Source: Anaerobacillus alkalilacustris (lineage in GTDB: Bacteria; Bacillota; Bacilli; Bacillales; Anaerobacillaceae). Taken from it: DNA of 64,000 nt. A model generated the notes under the pieces. That model searched no databases, was not told where the DNA came from, and saw only the letters and a list, made by a program, of their open reading frames with translations. Positions within the stretch are counted from its first letter, which is position 1. Every line of letters begins with the position of its first letter. Shown here in pieces: positions 17,835 through 27,084 of this stretch. Both the position numbers and the translations under genes were made by a program. Location of the stretch: assembly GCF_001866005.1 (NCBI RefSeq), contig NZ_MLQR01000001.1, forward strand, positions 344,277 to 408,276, written 5' to 3'.

Positions 17835-18953
17835 TTATCCAGTTTGATTGATCAAATTTTTTAAATCAGTCAATTCGATTGTTTTTTTTGTATGATTAGC
17901 TAGACTACGAACTCTCTTTAAAAGCTCTTTCCCAGTATTTTTATCTACTAAAATCCCTTCTTTTTCAAGAAAATATTGAAGAGAGCTTAGTCCTGAATGC
18001 TTCCCTAATAGAAAAGAATGATCTTGACCTACTTCAACCGGGTCGAAAGTTTGATATGTTTCTCTACTTTTAAGCAACCCATCTACATGAATACCAGATT
18101 CATGGGCATACACCATAGATCCAACGATCGGCTTAGATTCTGATAATAATCTTCCTGAAGCTTCTGAAACTATTTGAGCTAAAGCATGAAACAGTCTTGT
18201 ATCAATGACGGTTTCTCCTTTATATAAATGTTTCCATGCCATTACAACTTCTTCAAGCGGTGCATTTCCAGCTCTTTCACCTAATCCCATAATTGTTGTA
18301 CTTGCCCATTTGGCTCCAGCCTTTACAGCGGCCAAAGTGTTAGCAGTTGCTAAACCAAAATCATTGTGAGCATGAATTTCTAGCTCTATATTTGGATATG
18401 CCCTTATAATCCTTTCAATATTTTCATACATATCAAAAGGTTGTAACGCTGATACTGTATCTGCATATCTAAAACGTTTTACCCCAATAGAAGATAGCTG
18501 CTCAATTAGTTTAATTAAAAAGTGATGATCAGCTCTTGAAGCATCTTCAAAGCCAACCGAAACTTCCACGTTTTTATTCAATGCATATTCTACGACCTTT
18601 TGAATCATATACATAATCTCTTCTTTATTACTGTTCATCTTTCTTTGCATTTGTACATCTGAAGTAGGAATAGACAAGTGTGTCCAGCTAGCACCTGCAC
18701 TTACTGATGCATCTATATCAGAAGTCGTAGCTCGATTCCAGGTAATTAGTTGTATTGGTAGATTCATAGTAATTAATGAATGTATATCTCTTTGTTCCTC
18801 CAGCCCCATTGCTGGTATACCAATTTCGGCTTGTTCAACACCAGCATCAGCTAGTAAAGATAGGATTGCCTTCTTTTCTTGTAAGGAGAAAACAACGCCA
18901 GCCGCTTGTTCCCCATCCCTTAATGTAGTATCACAAAACTTTATCTGTTTCAT
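17835..18953 (-). CDS. nifV: Homocitrate synthase
   Basis: A 372-residue enzyme of the HMGL/isopropylmalate synthase-like family. It condenses acetyl-CoA and 2-oxoglutarate to homocitrate, the organic ligand of FeMo-co. The N-terminal FCDTTLRDGEQAAGV is the catalytic loop; ELEIHAHNDFGLATANTLAA carries the metal-binding His pair; GLGERAGNAPLEEV is the second signature. Length fits NifV and excludes longer LeuA. It is the last gene of the nif cluster but is separated from hesB by a tnpB gene. Its ribosome site (AAAGG) touches the start codon, which is unusually close. Confidence 0.93.
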   Translation of the reverse strand: MKQIKFCDTTLRDGEQAAGVVFSLQEKKAILSLLADAGVEQAEIGIPAMGLEEQRDIHSLITMNLPIQLITWNRATTSDIDASVSAGASWTHLSIPTSDVQMQRKMNSNKEEIMYMIQKVVEYALNKNVEVSVGFEDASRADHHFLIKLIEQLSSIGVKRFRYADTVSALQPFDMYENIERIIRAYPNIELEIHAHNDFGLATANTLAAVKAGAKWASTTIMGLGERAGNAPLEEVVMAWKHLYKGETVIDTRLFHALAQIVSEASGRLLSESKPIVGSMVYAHESGIHVDGLLKSRETYQTFDPVEVGQDHSFLLGKHSGLSSLQYFLEKEGILVDKNTGKELLKRVRSLANHTKKTIELTDLKNLINQTG

Positions 18954-19115
18954 CCTTTAACCGTTGCCAAAACATTATAAAACTCTATAAATATTTGTTT
19001 CTTTCTTGCTTCCGCCTGTCCGATTTTGCCGAAGCTACTCTCGTTTGTTGTGACAGTCCACAAGCGTAAATTCGGGTACAACGAACCCTACATATTAACA
19101 GGGTCTTTTGAGTGA
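18954..19115 (-). ncRNA. Putative omega-RNA / right end of the tnpB element
   Basis: The 160 bases between the tnpB stop and nifV contain hairpins on the minus strand, such as ACCCT/AGGGT and TGTG/CACA, in the place where IS200/IS605-type elements encode the TnpB guide RNA. The element boundary, and hence the guide, cannot be fixed from this sequence alone. If the boundary lies here, the guide would be copied from the DNA just upstream of nifV. Confidence 0.45.
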
Positions 19116-20237
19116 CTAGACTGCTAATTTTCCAAAGTTTGATAGATTGATAGCCGCATTCAAGTCTCGATCAATTTTCAACCCGCAGTCACATGAGTAA
19201 GTACGATCAGAAAGGTTTAAATCTTTCTTGACCTCTCCACATGATGAACATGTTTTGGATGATGGATAAAAACGATCCACTTGTGCGAATTCAATTCCAT
19301 ACTTCTGACACTTGTATTTCATTTGGCGAATGAACTCATAAAACGTTTGATTCGCTACAGCTTTGGATAAGTGACGATTTTTCATCATCCCATTCACATT
19401 CAAATCTTCCATGACAACTTTGCTAGGTTTGGTTTTCACGATAGCATTTGTCGTCTGATGAATGTGATTGGTTCGAATATTAGCTAATCGTCTGTGTAGT
19501 CGTTGCGCTTTCTTTTCGAGTTTTATAATGTTGCTTGTTTTGACAAAACGGTTTCCCTCCTCATTCATTTCATATTTACGAGAAACACTACGTTGCAACC
19601 GACGTAACCGTTTCTCGGTCTTTTTTACTTCTTTCGTTTTATTGATATTTTTGAAGTTTTGACCTGTGGAACAAACAGCTAGTTTTTTTATTCCTACATC
19701 AATTCCTATCATGCTGTTTGTAAATTCGACTTGCTCAATTTCAGTTTCAATCCCAACTGAAATGTACCAGTATTTTTTATCAAAACTAATACGTGGGTTT
19801 TTGTACTTTACATCAGTAGGAAGCTGTTCGCTCGTTTTTATCCAACCTACTTTTTCTATTAGAACAAGATTTTTCTTCACTTTTAATTTTTCTGTATCGT
19901 TATAGAATGACGCTTTTGAGTTTCTTCTGCTTTTAAATTTAGGGAACTTCGTTTGAGCTTTAAAGAATTTTTTATATGCATCACACGCATCTTTTACAGC
20001 TTGCTTTGTGATGTTATTTGATACATTGTAGAGCCATTTGAATTCTTCTGTCTGTTTCAGCACAGTTAGCTCTTTCCTCAAGTCTCCATTGGAAATAAAC
20101 TTACCACCTTGCTTATAGTTTTCTTGTTGTTTATTCAATGTCCAATTATACGCCCATCTAGCCGTACCTACAGATTTCCATAGTTTTTGTTCTTGCGCTT
20201 TTGTTGGTCGAAGTCTAACTTTCTTCGCTAGAATCAC
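19116..20237 (-). CDS. tnpB: RNA-guided endonuclease TnpB (IS200/IS605-type), stand-alone
   Basis: A 373-residue TnpB/OrfB. It has an N-terminal helix-turn-helix part (KVRLRPTKAQEQKL), a central OrfB domain and a RuvC-like nuclease split into IGIDVGIKKLAV (Asp180), VVMEDLNVNGM (Glu277) and IDRDLNAAINL (Asp356/358), with a zinc finger CSSCG...CDCG at about 330-351. All catalytic positions look intact, so it should be active and is not a dead repressor. No tnpA is present. The GTG start has AAGGAG ten bases upstream. It sits inside the nif cluster in the same direction as its neighbours. Confidence 0.92.
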   Translation of the reverse strand: MILAKKVRLRPTKAQEQKLWKSVGTARWAYNWTLNKQQENYKQGGKFISNGDLRKELTVLKQTEEFKWLYNVSNNITKQAVKDACDAYKKFFKAQTKFPKFKSRRNSKASFYNDTEKLKVKKNLVLIEKVGWIKTSEQLPTDVKYKNPRISFDKKYWYISVGIETEIEQVEFTNSMIGIDVGIKKLAVCSTGQNFKNINKTKEVKKTEKRLRRLQRSVSRKYEMNEEGNRFVKTSNIIKLEKKAQRLHRRLANIRTNHIHQTTNAIVKTKPSKVVMEDLNVNGMMKNRHLSKAVANQTFYEFIRQMKYKCQKYGIEFAQVDRFYPSSKTCSSCGEVKKDLNLSDRTYSCDCGLKIDRDLNAAINLSNFGKLAV

Positions 20238-20319
20238 TCTCGATCAACTCCTTAATCATCTTCTTATCTTTATGTGCTCGTTTACCTTGTAACCTATGAT
20301 CAGAGAATTTTTTTCAATT

Positions 20320-20649
20320 TTACGAGCAATTACCTAAACTTGATACCTTACATGCGGAACACGGAGATGATTTTTGAAGAATCATAAATCCTTCACTGTC
20401 CCCTTGTTTCACATATTCAATTACTGCACCCGTTAGCATATGAAAAGAATCAATATCCATAAATATTTTCATAAAGCCCTGTTCTACAACTGCATCTCCA
20501 GGTCTTTTTATATCTGCTAGTGTCATCTCATAGTTAACATTACAACCATTCATCCTTGCTATTATCCGAAAACCTATATAACCTTTATTACTTGGATGAT
20601 CAAACAATTCCATTGCTTTTTTTTCTGCTTCTTGTGATAATCTGATCAT
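20320..20649 (-). CDS. HesB/IscA-like iron-sulfur protein of the nif cluster
   Basis: A 109-residue A-type scaffold-like protein. The N-terminus IRLSQEAEKKAMELF and RIIARMNGCNVNYEM follow the HesB/IscA fold, with Cys36 in the first motif. At the C-terminus the usual C-x-C is replaced by CSAC (Cys97, Cys100) plus a further Cys108, so this is a variant. It overlaps nifZ by four bases (ATGA) and is therefore translationally coupled to it. A role in delivering Fe-S units to nitrogenase or its maturases is inferred from the family and location. Confidence 0.8.
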   Translation of the reverse strand: MIRLSQEAEKKAMELFDHPSNKGYIGFRIIARMNGCNVNYEMTLADIKRPGDAVVEQGFMKIFMDIDSFHMLTGAVIEYVKQGDSEGFMILQKSSPCSACKVSSLGNCS

Positions 20650-20888
20650 ACCGTTTCCTCCTTATCTAGGGATTGCAATTCCCTTTCCATACAACCTACA
20701 ATAAATCCTCCACTCAGGTAAACAGAATAAATCAGAATATCTTGTAAAAAATACCCATGGTCTACTACGACGCCTTCTGTACCTTTTTTAACAATTATTT
20801 CTCCTCTTTCATAATTAGGAACTGTACCATCATTACGTAAATCTTTTGTGATAACAACTCTTTCGTCTAAATCGTATTTATATAACAT
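20646..20888 (-). CDS. nifZ: Nitrogen fixation protein NifZ
   Basis: An 80-residue single-domain NifZ, roughly half the length of the two-part proteobacterial protein. The signature RNDGTVPNYERGEIIVKKG followed by GYFLQDILIYSVYL and IVGCMERELQSL is clear. NifZ assists the maturation of the second P-cluster of the MoFe protein. Its first base overlaps the last base of nifW and its end overlaps hesB, so translation along nifW-nifZ-hesB is coupled. Confidence 0.85.
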   Translation of the reverse strand: MLYKYDLDERVVITKDLRNDGTVPNYERGEIIVKKGTEGVVVDHGYFLQDILIYSVYLSGGFIVGCMERELQSLDKEETV

Positions 20889-21196
20889 TAGCTATCACCT
20901 TTCTTTAACATATCTAATGAAAAAAATGCAGATTGTTGTTGAAAAACAGGAAATACCTTTTCAACGAGTGGTGATGAGGTAACAAAGTCTTCATAAGCTT
21001 TCTTAAAAAGTTCCCTCTGCTCATTCCAAGTTTCGGCATCAGATTCACATACAATTTCGACTAAACTTTCCTGTTCTAGGTATTGTCTAAAACGTTTTAA
21101 AATGTGTAAACGAGTAACCCGGACTACTTTTGGATCAAATGGTACTTTGTAAAAACGGAAAAAATCTTCAGCATCATGTAGCTGCTCTATATTCAT
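20888..21196 (-). CDS. nifW: Nitrogenase-stabilising/protective protein NifW
   Basis: A 102-residue protein with the NifW pattern LHDAEDFFRFYKVPFDPKVV followed by RLHILKRFRQYL. NifW associates with the MoFe protein and is thought to help in its maturation or protection from oxygen. A GGAGGGGGAAGGA site lies inside the end of hesA, with which the gene overlaps by 23 bases. It is cytoplasmic. Confidence 0.85.
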   Translation of the reverse strand: MNIEQLHDAEDFFRFYKVPFDPKVVRVTRLHILKRFRQYLEQESLVEIVCESDAETWNEQRELFKKAYEDFVTSSPLVEKVFPVFQQQSAFFSLDMLKKGDS

Positions 21197-21977
21197 GTTC
21201 CTTCCCCCTCCTCTCTACTCCCTTACAGTGAGTACATTCTGAATTTCTTTTTAGAGAAACCGTATATGGCTCTAGCGTCAATGTATTCAAACGATAAAGT
21301 TTATTAATATATGGTGGTGCAATCCCAGTAATAAGCTTGATTACTTCAATAGCAGCAAGGCACCCTGCCACCCCTGAAGTAGCACCTAACACTGGAAATC
21401 CTAATGGTTCCCAATCTTGTTTTTGCTCTGGGTAGATACATGCTAAACATGCCGTCTCACCGGGAATTACTGTCATTAAAGAGAGTTCAAATCCATACAT
21501 AGCAGCTTCAACCATCGGTTTCCCACATGCAACACTTAGACGGTTTAGATCATATCGTTCTGGAAAGTCATATCTAGCATCGATGACAATATCAGACTTT
21601 TCAACCCATGGCTTTGCTTTATGAAACTCAATACGTTCAGCATAGCCCTCTACTTCTACTTCTGGATTAATTCGCTTAAGACTTTCAATAGCGCAACTCA
21701 TTCTCTCTTCGCCTAGCTTTTCGTTATCCATCAAGATTTGCCTATTTAAGTCTGGAAGTACAATCACACCCTCATGGGCAATAATAAGCTTTCCTACACC
21801 AGCTGCAGCTAAATAGACAGCTGCCGTACCACCTAACCCCCCTATACCACCGATAAAAACAGTTGACTTCTTTAACTTTTCTTGACCATCTTTACCAAGT
21901 AGCTTTAACTGTCTACTATAACGATCAAATGGATCCTGTATACTATTTTGCTTCCAATTCACCTGCATCTGACTCAC
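21174..21977 (-). CDS. hesA: HesA/MoeB/ThiF-family protein
   Basis: A 267-residue E1-like adenylating enzyme. The nucleotide motif FIGGIGGLGGTAAVYL is at about residues 41-56, followed by LPDLNRQI, and a zinc site is formed by CLAC and CTHC. In Gram-positive nif clusters hesA accompanies nifENX and is considered to help in cofactor assembly or molybdenum/sulfur handling; the exact reaction is not settled. It is 47 bases downstream of the DUF269 gene in the same operon. Confidence 0.88.
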   Translation of the reverse strand: MSQMQVNWKQNSIQDPFDRYSRQLKLLGKDGQEKLKKSTVFIGGIGGLGGTAAVYLAAAGVGKLIIAHEGVIVLPDLNRQILMDNEKLGEERMSCAIESLKRINPEVEVEGYAERIEFHKAKPWVEKSDIVIDARYDFPERYDLNRLSVACGKPMVEAAMYGFELSLMTVIPGETACLACIYPEQKQDWEPLGFPVLGATSGVAGCLAAIEVIKLITGIAPPYINKLYRLNTLTLEPYTVSLKRNSECTHCKGVERRGKEHEYRAAT

Positions 21978-22024
21978 CTCTATTCATAGGAAATCTTATT
22001 ATCTTTAATCAAGCCCTCTATAAT

Positions 22025-22471
22025 TTAACTAGTAAGATGGGAATACCTATCTAAAGTTTTTACAGCTAATTCAGAAATTTTATCACCTTGTTTACAGGCC
22101 CTTTCCATATTTGTAAAGGCAAGTTGTTGAGTACCACGAATAGCTTTATTGACCATAATTAAATTCCCCGAATAAATTAGAGCTCTTCCGAAACCTTCAC
22201 TATTCATTTCTACAATACTACTAACCATCTTGTTCGTTTTCCTTTCAACATTTAAAGCAACTGCTTGAAAAAAAATATTGATTTGGGCTTTTAAACGTTC
22301 AGAAATTTGTCCACAGGAATCCATTTGTTTCTTTTCATCAGCGCTTAATAAAAAGGCTCGATTTAATTTTTGTTCATCAGATAGATTTTGAAAAACACCA
22401 TACATGTCATAGGCATTAATAATTTGTAGTATAGAATCTTGAAATGAATAACTATTCCCTGCATTATCCAT
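22025..22471 (-). CDS. NifX-associated nitrogen fixation protein (DUF269)
   Basis: A 148-residue protein matching the NifX-associated family DUF269: IINAYDMYGVFQNLSDEQKL near the N-terminus, FFQAVALNVERKTNKM in the middle and MNSEGFGRALIYSGNLIMV near the C-terminus. In other diazotrophs this gene follows nifX and is linked to FeMo-co biosynthesis or apo-protein binding, with the exact role unclear. Here it starts 16 bases after nifX. Confidence 0.85.
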   Translation of the reverse strand: MDNAGNSYSFQDSILQIINAYDMYGVFQNLSDEQKLNRAFLLSADEKKQMDSCGQISERLKAQINIFFQAVALNVERKTNKMVSSIVEMNSEGFGRALIYSGNLIMVNKAIRGTQQLAFTNMERACKQGDKISELAVKTLDRYSHLTS

Positions 22472-22487
22472 AGTTGGCCTCCTTTAG

Positions 22488-22850
22488 CTAACTATTTGCC
22501 ATAGCTTTAGCCAGCCATATCGGCGGCTTAGTTTTTAACATATTTACTAGACGTTCCATCTGTTCAAATATTGTTGTATCTTCAGTGACTTTTACAGGCA
22601 TTATTTTACTATTCGTAACTTTTGCCGCTGCAGTTGGCCCAATTTGTGTAAGAAAAACTAACTTACAATCTTTAATAAGATTTACCCGAGTTTCAATTCT
22701 GTCCATCTCATTTAAAGACTCAACATTTACTTTTCGAATTTCCAAAAGAGAATAATTATTATCTTTTATTTCGTAAATTGTAAAAAAAGGGCACTGTCCG
22801 AAATGAGCATCAATATCCGTACTATTCGTTGAAGAAAAAGCTACTTTCAT
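22488..22850 (-). CDS. nifX: FeMo-cofactor carrier protein NifX
   Basis: A 120-residue protein of the NifX/NifY/NifB-C-terminal fold, beginning MKVAFSSTNSTDIDAHFGQC and containing VFLTQIGPTAAAKV. NifX binds FeMo-co precursors such as NifB-co and passes them to NifEN. The start lies 29 bases inside the end of nifN, so the two are translationally coupled, as in other nif operons. Confidence 0.9.
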   Translation of the reverse strand: MKVAFSSTNSTDIDAHFGQCPFFTIYEIKDNNYSLLEIRKVNVESLNEMDRIETRVNLIKDCKLVFLTQIGPTAAAKVTNSKIMPVKVTEDTTIFEQMERLVNMLKTKPPIWLAKAMANS

Positions 22851-24156
22851 GATTATGCTCCTCCTTTCTCTCCATTAATAAATTTCCTACCTTATTTACT
22901 AATTCAAGTGTTCCACGGTAACCAACTGACGTCGCATGCACAGCGCCGAGTATATGATAAACAGGAAAACCCATTGGCAAGTAACTACATTCTTTTCGAA
23001 TAGCCCCTTGTTTTCCTTGCGAGTTACTGATCCAGACGTCATTTTTGCTAGCACCCTCTTCTAAATCATCTAAATCTCCAATAACCACTTCTTCACCTAA
23101 TTTGTGGATAACTGGAGAATGATGAGTTGTTACTAACCGATTAAGCTCAACCCCCATCTCTCGTAACCACGAGCTAATAGAATAAAGATGATCTGGTTCT
23201 AATGCTACTACAGCAGAACTTCCTAAATAATAGAAATGCGCATCTAACATTGCGTCAACCAAATTCTCTCTTTGTAACATATACCTTAAAGGTACGTTCT
23301 CTCGACTTATCGATTGAAGGAATGTAAACAATGCATCAGTCGCTAGTAACCCAGTCACACTCGGGAAAACCTGAAAAGGTATACCGGTATAGGCAAATAT
23401 TTTCTCTGCAATAGGTTGCATACTTGCTCCAACTGCAATAGTATACTTTGCTGTAACTAATTGCTCTAAGTAATCTAATGGAACTCCTCCACGACTTAAT
23501 GACGTAAACCCTTCAAGCAAGTGGCCTGATAATGATGTGGATAAGTCCGGAATTGCAATAACTTCAAAACCGTAAGATGTAATGATATCTTTTAATTCAA
23601 TTACATCTGCCGGTGTTAAATGTGAGCCTACCAACAAATTAATTCGTTGATTTAACCTTACTTTTGGTACTTTCGATTTTGTTTGTTCTAGTACAGCACT
23701 AACAATCGCATCTACAGTTTGGTTATAACCACTTTCTAGAGACCCAACAAAATCTGGTAAGGAAACACCTACCACTAGTCTATTCTCACGATAATTCTTC
23801 TTTAGATAATCCTTAATATTTGCTTGAATATCATCACCGGCAACTTCAGTTAAACTAGTACTAAGAACACTAATAATATCTGGGTCGTGTTTTTCAATGA
23901 CATTATCAATAGCTTCATATAAATTTTCAACACCACCGAAAATCACGTTCATTTCTTGAAGTGCTGAGGTTTGAATGCTTATCGGATCTCTGAAGTGCCT
24001 TGTCATTAACGCTTTTATAAAAGCTGCACATCCTTGAGAACCATGAATAATTGGAATTGATTTATAAAATCCTTGCATAGCTAACGTTCCACCTAAAGGT
24101 TGGCTAACTTTTAACGGATTAATAGAAACTGACTTTTTTGATAGATTAGTAGCCAT
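22822..24156 (-). CDS. nifN: FeMo-cofactor scaffold subunit NifN
   Basis: A 444-residue NifK-like subunit of the NifEN scaffold on which NifB-co is converted to FeMo-co. The N-terminal VSQPLGGTLAMQGF and HGSQGC give the conserved Cys43 that, with three NifE cysteines, binds the permanent cluster; the other P-cluster cysteines of NifK are absent as expected. The ATG at 24156 follows AGGTG by six bases and overlaps nifE by 11 bases; an in-frame GTG three codons earlier is an alternative. Confidence 0.93.
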   Translation of the reverse strand: MATNLSKKSVSINPLKVSQPLGGTLAMQGFYKSIPIIHGSQGCAAFIKALMTRHFRDPISIQTSALQEMNVIFGGVENLYEAIDNVIEKHDPDIISVLSTSLTEVAGDDIQANIKDYLKKNYRENRLVVGVSLPDFVGSLESGYNQTVDAIVSAVLEQTKSKVPKVRLNQRINLLVGSHLTPADVIELKDIITSYGFEVIAIPDLSTSLSGHLLEGFTSLSRGGVPLDYLEQLVTAKYTIAVGASMQPIAEKIFAYTGIPFQVFPSVTGLLATDALFTFLQSISRENVPLRYMLQRENLVDAMLDAHFYYLGSSAVVALEPDHLYSISSWLREMGVELNRLVTTHHSPVIHKLGEEVVIGDLDDLEEGASKNDVWISNSQGKQGAIRKECSYLPMGFPVYHILGAVHATSVGYRGTLELVNKVGNLLMERKEEHNHESSFFFNE

Positions 24157-25510
24157 CGTTATCACCTACCCAAGGAGCTTTATACTTAGTTATTTTCCAT
24201 ATTGGATGTTGTATGGAATGAACTAGGTCGTTTGCAAGTCGTCGTATACCTTTATATGTGGCATATGCGGTATGACGTTCTTGGTTAATATCTAAAAAAG
24301 GTATTTGTTCTTTGATCGCTAAATACATATTACGACCACCGGCTATTAAAATATCAGCTTGTTTATTTCGAATGACATTCAAAATTTCCTTAGCCCCACC
24401 TTTTTCAATAAGAACACAGTCAAAGCCAACTCTTTCTTTTATTTTAGATATATCTTCTAATGTGCTTTTATTCGTACCTACACCTACTACTTCTATTCCT
24501 AGTTCTTTTAAAGCTGAAATAATAGACCAACTTTTTACTCCACCAGTATAAAGAACTGCTTTTTTCCCTTTTAAAAATTGACGATGCGTAAGTAATTCAG
24601 AAAAAACTTTTTCTTCTTCCTCATAAATAAGTTCATCAACCTTGGCTTCTAGTGTTCGATCCCCAATTAAATAAGCAATTTGTCGGAGTGAAAAACTCGT
24701 TTCCTTAATACCATAGAAAGAACCTTCAAAATATGGTATTTTGTATTTTTCATCCATTTCACGCGCAAGACTTATTAATGCCCTACTACACACAACCATA
24801 TTTACTTTAGCTCTGTGAGCATAAGTTATTTCTCTATACCTACCATCTCCAGTAATTTTCGATAATACTCTTATTCCGACTTGATCAAATAACTCTTTAA
24901 CATCCCAATATTCTCCAGCGATGTTGTATTCCCCAATAACATTTACATCGTAGTCTGTGACTTTTTTGGGCTCCCCTGTTCCAATTACATGTTGCAGCAA
25001 AGAATAACCGGCTAATCGATTACCCAAGTTTTTACTTCCTACAAAACCTGGACTATTTACTGGAATGATCGGTATATTCCACTTCTTACTTTCATTCTTG
25101 CAAACAAAGTCTAAATCATCACCAATTAATGACGTCACACAAGTTGCATAAACAAAAATGGCCGGTGGTTGAAATCTAGCTATTACTTCACTAATAGCAG
25201 ACTTTAACTTCTTTTCTCCCCCCATAATGATGTCTTGTTCTGACAAATCAGTAGTTAGTCCATATTGGTAAAGAAGAGGGCCTGATGACAGGCTACCTCT
25301 TCCTCCCCAGCTGTTTCCAGCACACGCTATTGGACCATGAACAATGTGAGCAGCATCAGTAATTGGAAGTAGAGTGATTTGGCTTCCATCAAAGGAACAG
25401 CCACCAGCGGCTTCGCCTGGTTTGGGCCTCGCACAACCTTGCTTCGCCTTTGGCGTGTGATTATGTTCACAAGCAGGTTCTTGAAAAGCTTCTTTTACAT
25501 TATGATTCAT
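24146..25510 (-). CDS. nifE: FeMo-cofactor scaffold subunit NifE
   Basis: A 454-residue NifD-like subunit of the NifEN scaffold. Cysteines equivalent to the P-cluster ligands are present: Cys38 in AAGGCSFDG, Cys63 in GPIACAGNSW and Cys124 in YATCVTSLIGDD. The N-terminal extension is cysteine- and histidine-bearing (ACEHNHTPKAKQGC), which is somewhat unusual and might contribute to metal binding. The ATG at 25510 is preceded by a G-rich site; a GTG directly before it is also possible. It lies 29 bases after nifK. Confidence 0.93.
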   Translation of the reverse strand: MNHNVKEAFQEPACEHNHTPKAKQGCARPKPGEAAGGCSFDGSQITLLPITDAAHIVHGPIACAGNSWGGRGSLSSGPLLYQYGLTTDLSEQDIIMGGEKKLKSAISEVIARFQPPAIFVYATCVTSLIGDDLDFVCKNESKKWNIPIIPVNSPGFVGSKNLGNRLAGYSLLQHVIGTGEPKKVTDYDVNVIGEYNIAGEYWDVKELFDQVGIRVLSKITGDGRYREITYAHRAKVNMVVCSRALISLAREMDEKYKIPYFEGSFYGIKETSFSLRQIAYLIGDRTLEAKVDELIYEEEEKVFSELLTHRQFLKGKKAVLYTGGVKSWSIISALKELGIEVVGVGTNKSTLEDISKIKERVGFDCVLIEKGGAKEILNVIRNKQADILIAGGRNMYLAIKEQIPFLDINQERHTAYATYKGIRRLANDLVHSIQHPIWKITKYKAPWVGDNDGY

Positions 25511-25539
25511 CACTCAAACCCCCTCTTGTTTCCTCACCC

Positions 25540-27066
25540 CTATCTTACTACATCAAAGTTAAATCCAGCAGCATCCTTGTCTAGATTATCTAACAAGGTA
25601 TTTACAATTTGTGTTAACACATTGAGTGTTCCTTGATACCCAATAATAGGGTATCTATGCATATGGTGACGATCAAAGATTGGGAAACCAATTCTCACTA
25701 AAGGAATATCAGCATCTTTGGCATTAAATTTCATATGCGTACTACCAATAACAAAATCTACTGGATCAGTAAACAATAACGAACGTAGATGCCATAAGTC
25801 TTTTCCAATATAAACCTTAGCGTCAAGACCATAAGGACTAGAAGCTAATAATGTTTCTGCTTCTTCTAAGAACTTCTTATCACCGTTTGTACAAACGACG
25901 TGCACTGGTTCAATTCCTACTTCTAAACAGAATGAGATTAAACCAAGTAGTAAATCTGGATCTCCCGCCATGGCCACTCGCTTCCCATGTACGTAAGTGT
26001 GAGAGTCCGTCATAGCATCAACAATGCGTCCACGTTCTAGTTTAAGTTCTTCAGGTATCGGTAAACCTGTCATTTCACTAATAGTTTTAATTAAATTATC
26101 AGTCTGAGTGATACCGATTGGTGTTGAAGAAACTGAAACAGATTGCTTCCATTTTTTCTCGATATACTTCATCGTTTTTTTAGTTGAATATTTTTGTAAC
26201 GATAAAGTCCCTTGTGCTTGAGCAGCTTTTGGTACATCTTCTAGCTTTGTTCCACCATAGTAATACTTATAATCACCATCTGCAGGTGAATCTAAGTTTT
26301 CACTATAGTCACAAAGGTACGTATAATCAGCACCGAACAGATCCAGAATTCGCTTCGTTTCAGCGAAATTTCCTGTATACGTATCAAAACCATGAATAAT
26401 ATTAATTTTTTCAGTTTTGACTTCTTTATCAATTGTCGCCTTCTCACTTAAGTTACTTAGAATTGCTTTTAGCATGCTATCATAACCAGTTAGGTGAGAT
26501 CCGACAAAGCTTGGTGTGTGTGCAAACGGCACTGGAAAATCTTCACTTATTACTCCTTCTGTTCGAGCATTCCCGATAAAGGCTTGTAAGTCATCACCAA
26601 TTACCTCAGCCATACATGTTGTACTAACAGCAACCATTTCTGGTTTATACATTTTCGTACAGTTTTCTAAACCGTCGATTAAGTTTCGCATTCCACCAAA
26701 TACTGCTCCATCTTCTGTCATCGAAGAAGAAACTGTTGGTACAGGCTCTCTAAAGTGTCTTGCAAAGTGGCTACGGAAATAAGATACACAACCTTGTGAA
26801 CCTTGAACAAATGGTAGTGTCTTTTCAAACCCTAGCCCAGCCAAGACAGCCCCTAAAGGCTGACAGGCTTTAGCTGGATTAATGACTAAATCTGTACGAG
26901 CGAAGTTCTTTTCCTTATACTCTTCAGTTTTCGTGTAGTCCTTAATTTTTTCAACTTCTTCAGTAGAACAAGCTGTTTCAAATATTTTCTTATTCTCAGC
27001 TTGGTCAATATATTTTTGATCTTTAAATAAAGTATTATGGTCTTTTAGTTCAAGCTTTTTTGTCAT
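25540..27066 (-). CDS. nifK: Nitrogenase molybdenum-iron protein beta chain
   Basis: A 508-residue beta subunit of dinitrogenase. P-cluster ligands are visible at Cys68 (PAKACQPLG), Cys93 (GSQGCVSYF) and Cys151 (STTCMAEVIGDD), with Ser186 in PSFVGS. The long N-terminal extension typical of Mo-nitrogenase beta chains is present, unlike in vanadium or iron-only enzymes. It follows nifD by 18 bases and forms the alpha2-beta2 MoFe protein with it. Confidence 0.97.
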   Translation of the reverse strand: MTKKLELKDHNTLFKDQKYIDQAENKKIFETACSTEEVEKIKDYTKTEEYKEKNFARTDLVINPAKACQPLGAVLAGLGFEKTLPFVQGSQGCVSYFRSHFARHFREPVPTVSSSMTEDGAVFGGMRNLIDGLENCTKMYKPEMVAVSTTCMAEVIGDDLQAFIGNARTEGVISEDFPVPFAHTPSFVGSHLTGYDSMLKAILSNLSEKATIDKEVKTEKINIIHGFDTYTGNFAETKRILDLFGADYTYLCDYSENLDSPADGDYKYYYGGTKLEDVPKAAQAQGTLSLQKYSTKKTMKYIEKKWKQSVSVSSTPIGITQTDNLIKTISEMTGLPIPEELKLERGRIVDAMTDSHTYVHGKRVAMAGDPDLLLGLISFCLEVGIEPVHVVCTNGDKKFLEEAETLLASSPYGLDAKVYIGKDLWHLRSLLFTDPVDFVIGSTHMKFNAKDADIPLVRIGFPIFDRHHMHRYPIIGYQGTLNVLTQIVNTLLDNLDKDAAGFNFDVVR

Positions 27067-27084
27067 CTTTTCTCACCTCTCTTT

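Noticed and set aside
19116-20237. TnpB-derived dead repressor (TldR-like) inside the nif cluster
   Set aside because: The RuvC Asp, Glu and Asp motifs and the zinc-finger cysteines are all present, so a nuclease-dead repurposed protein is not supported.
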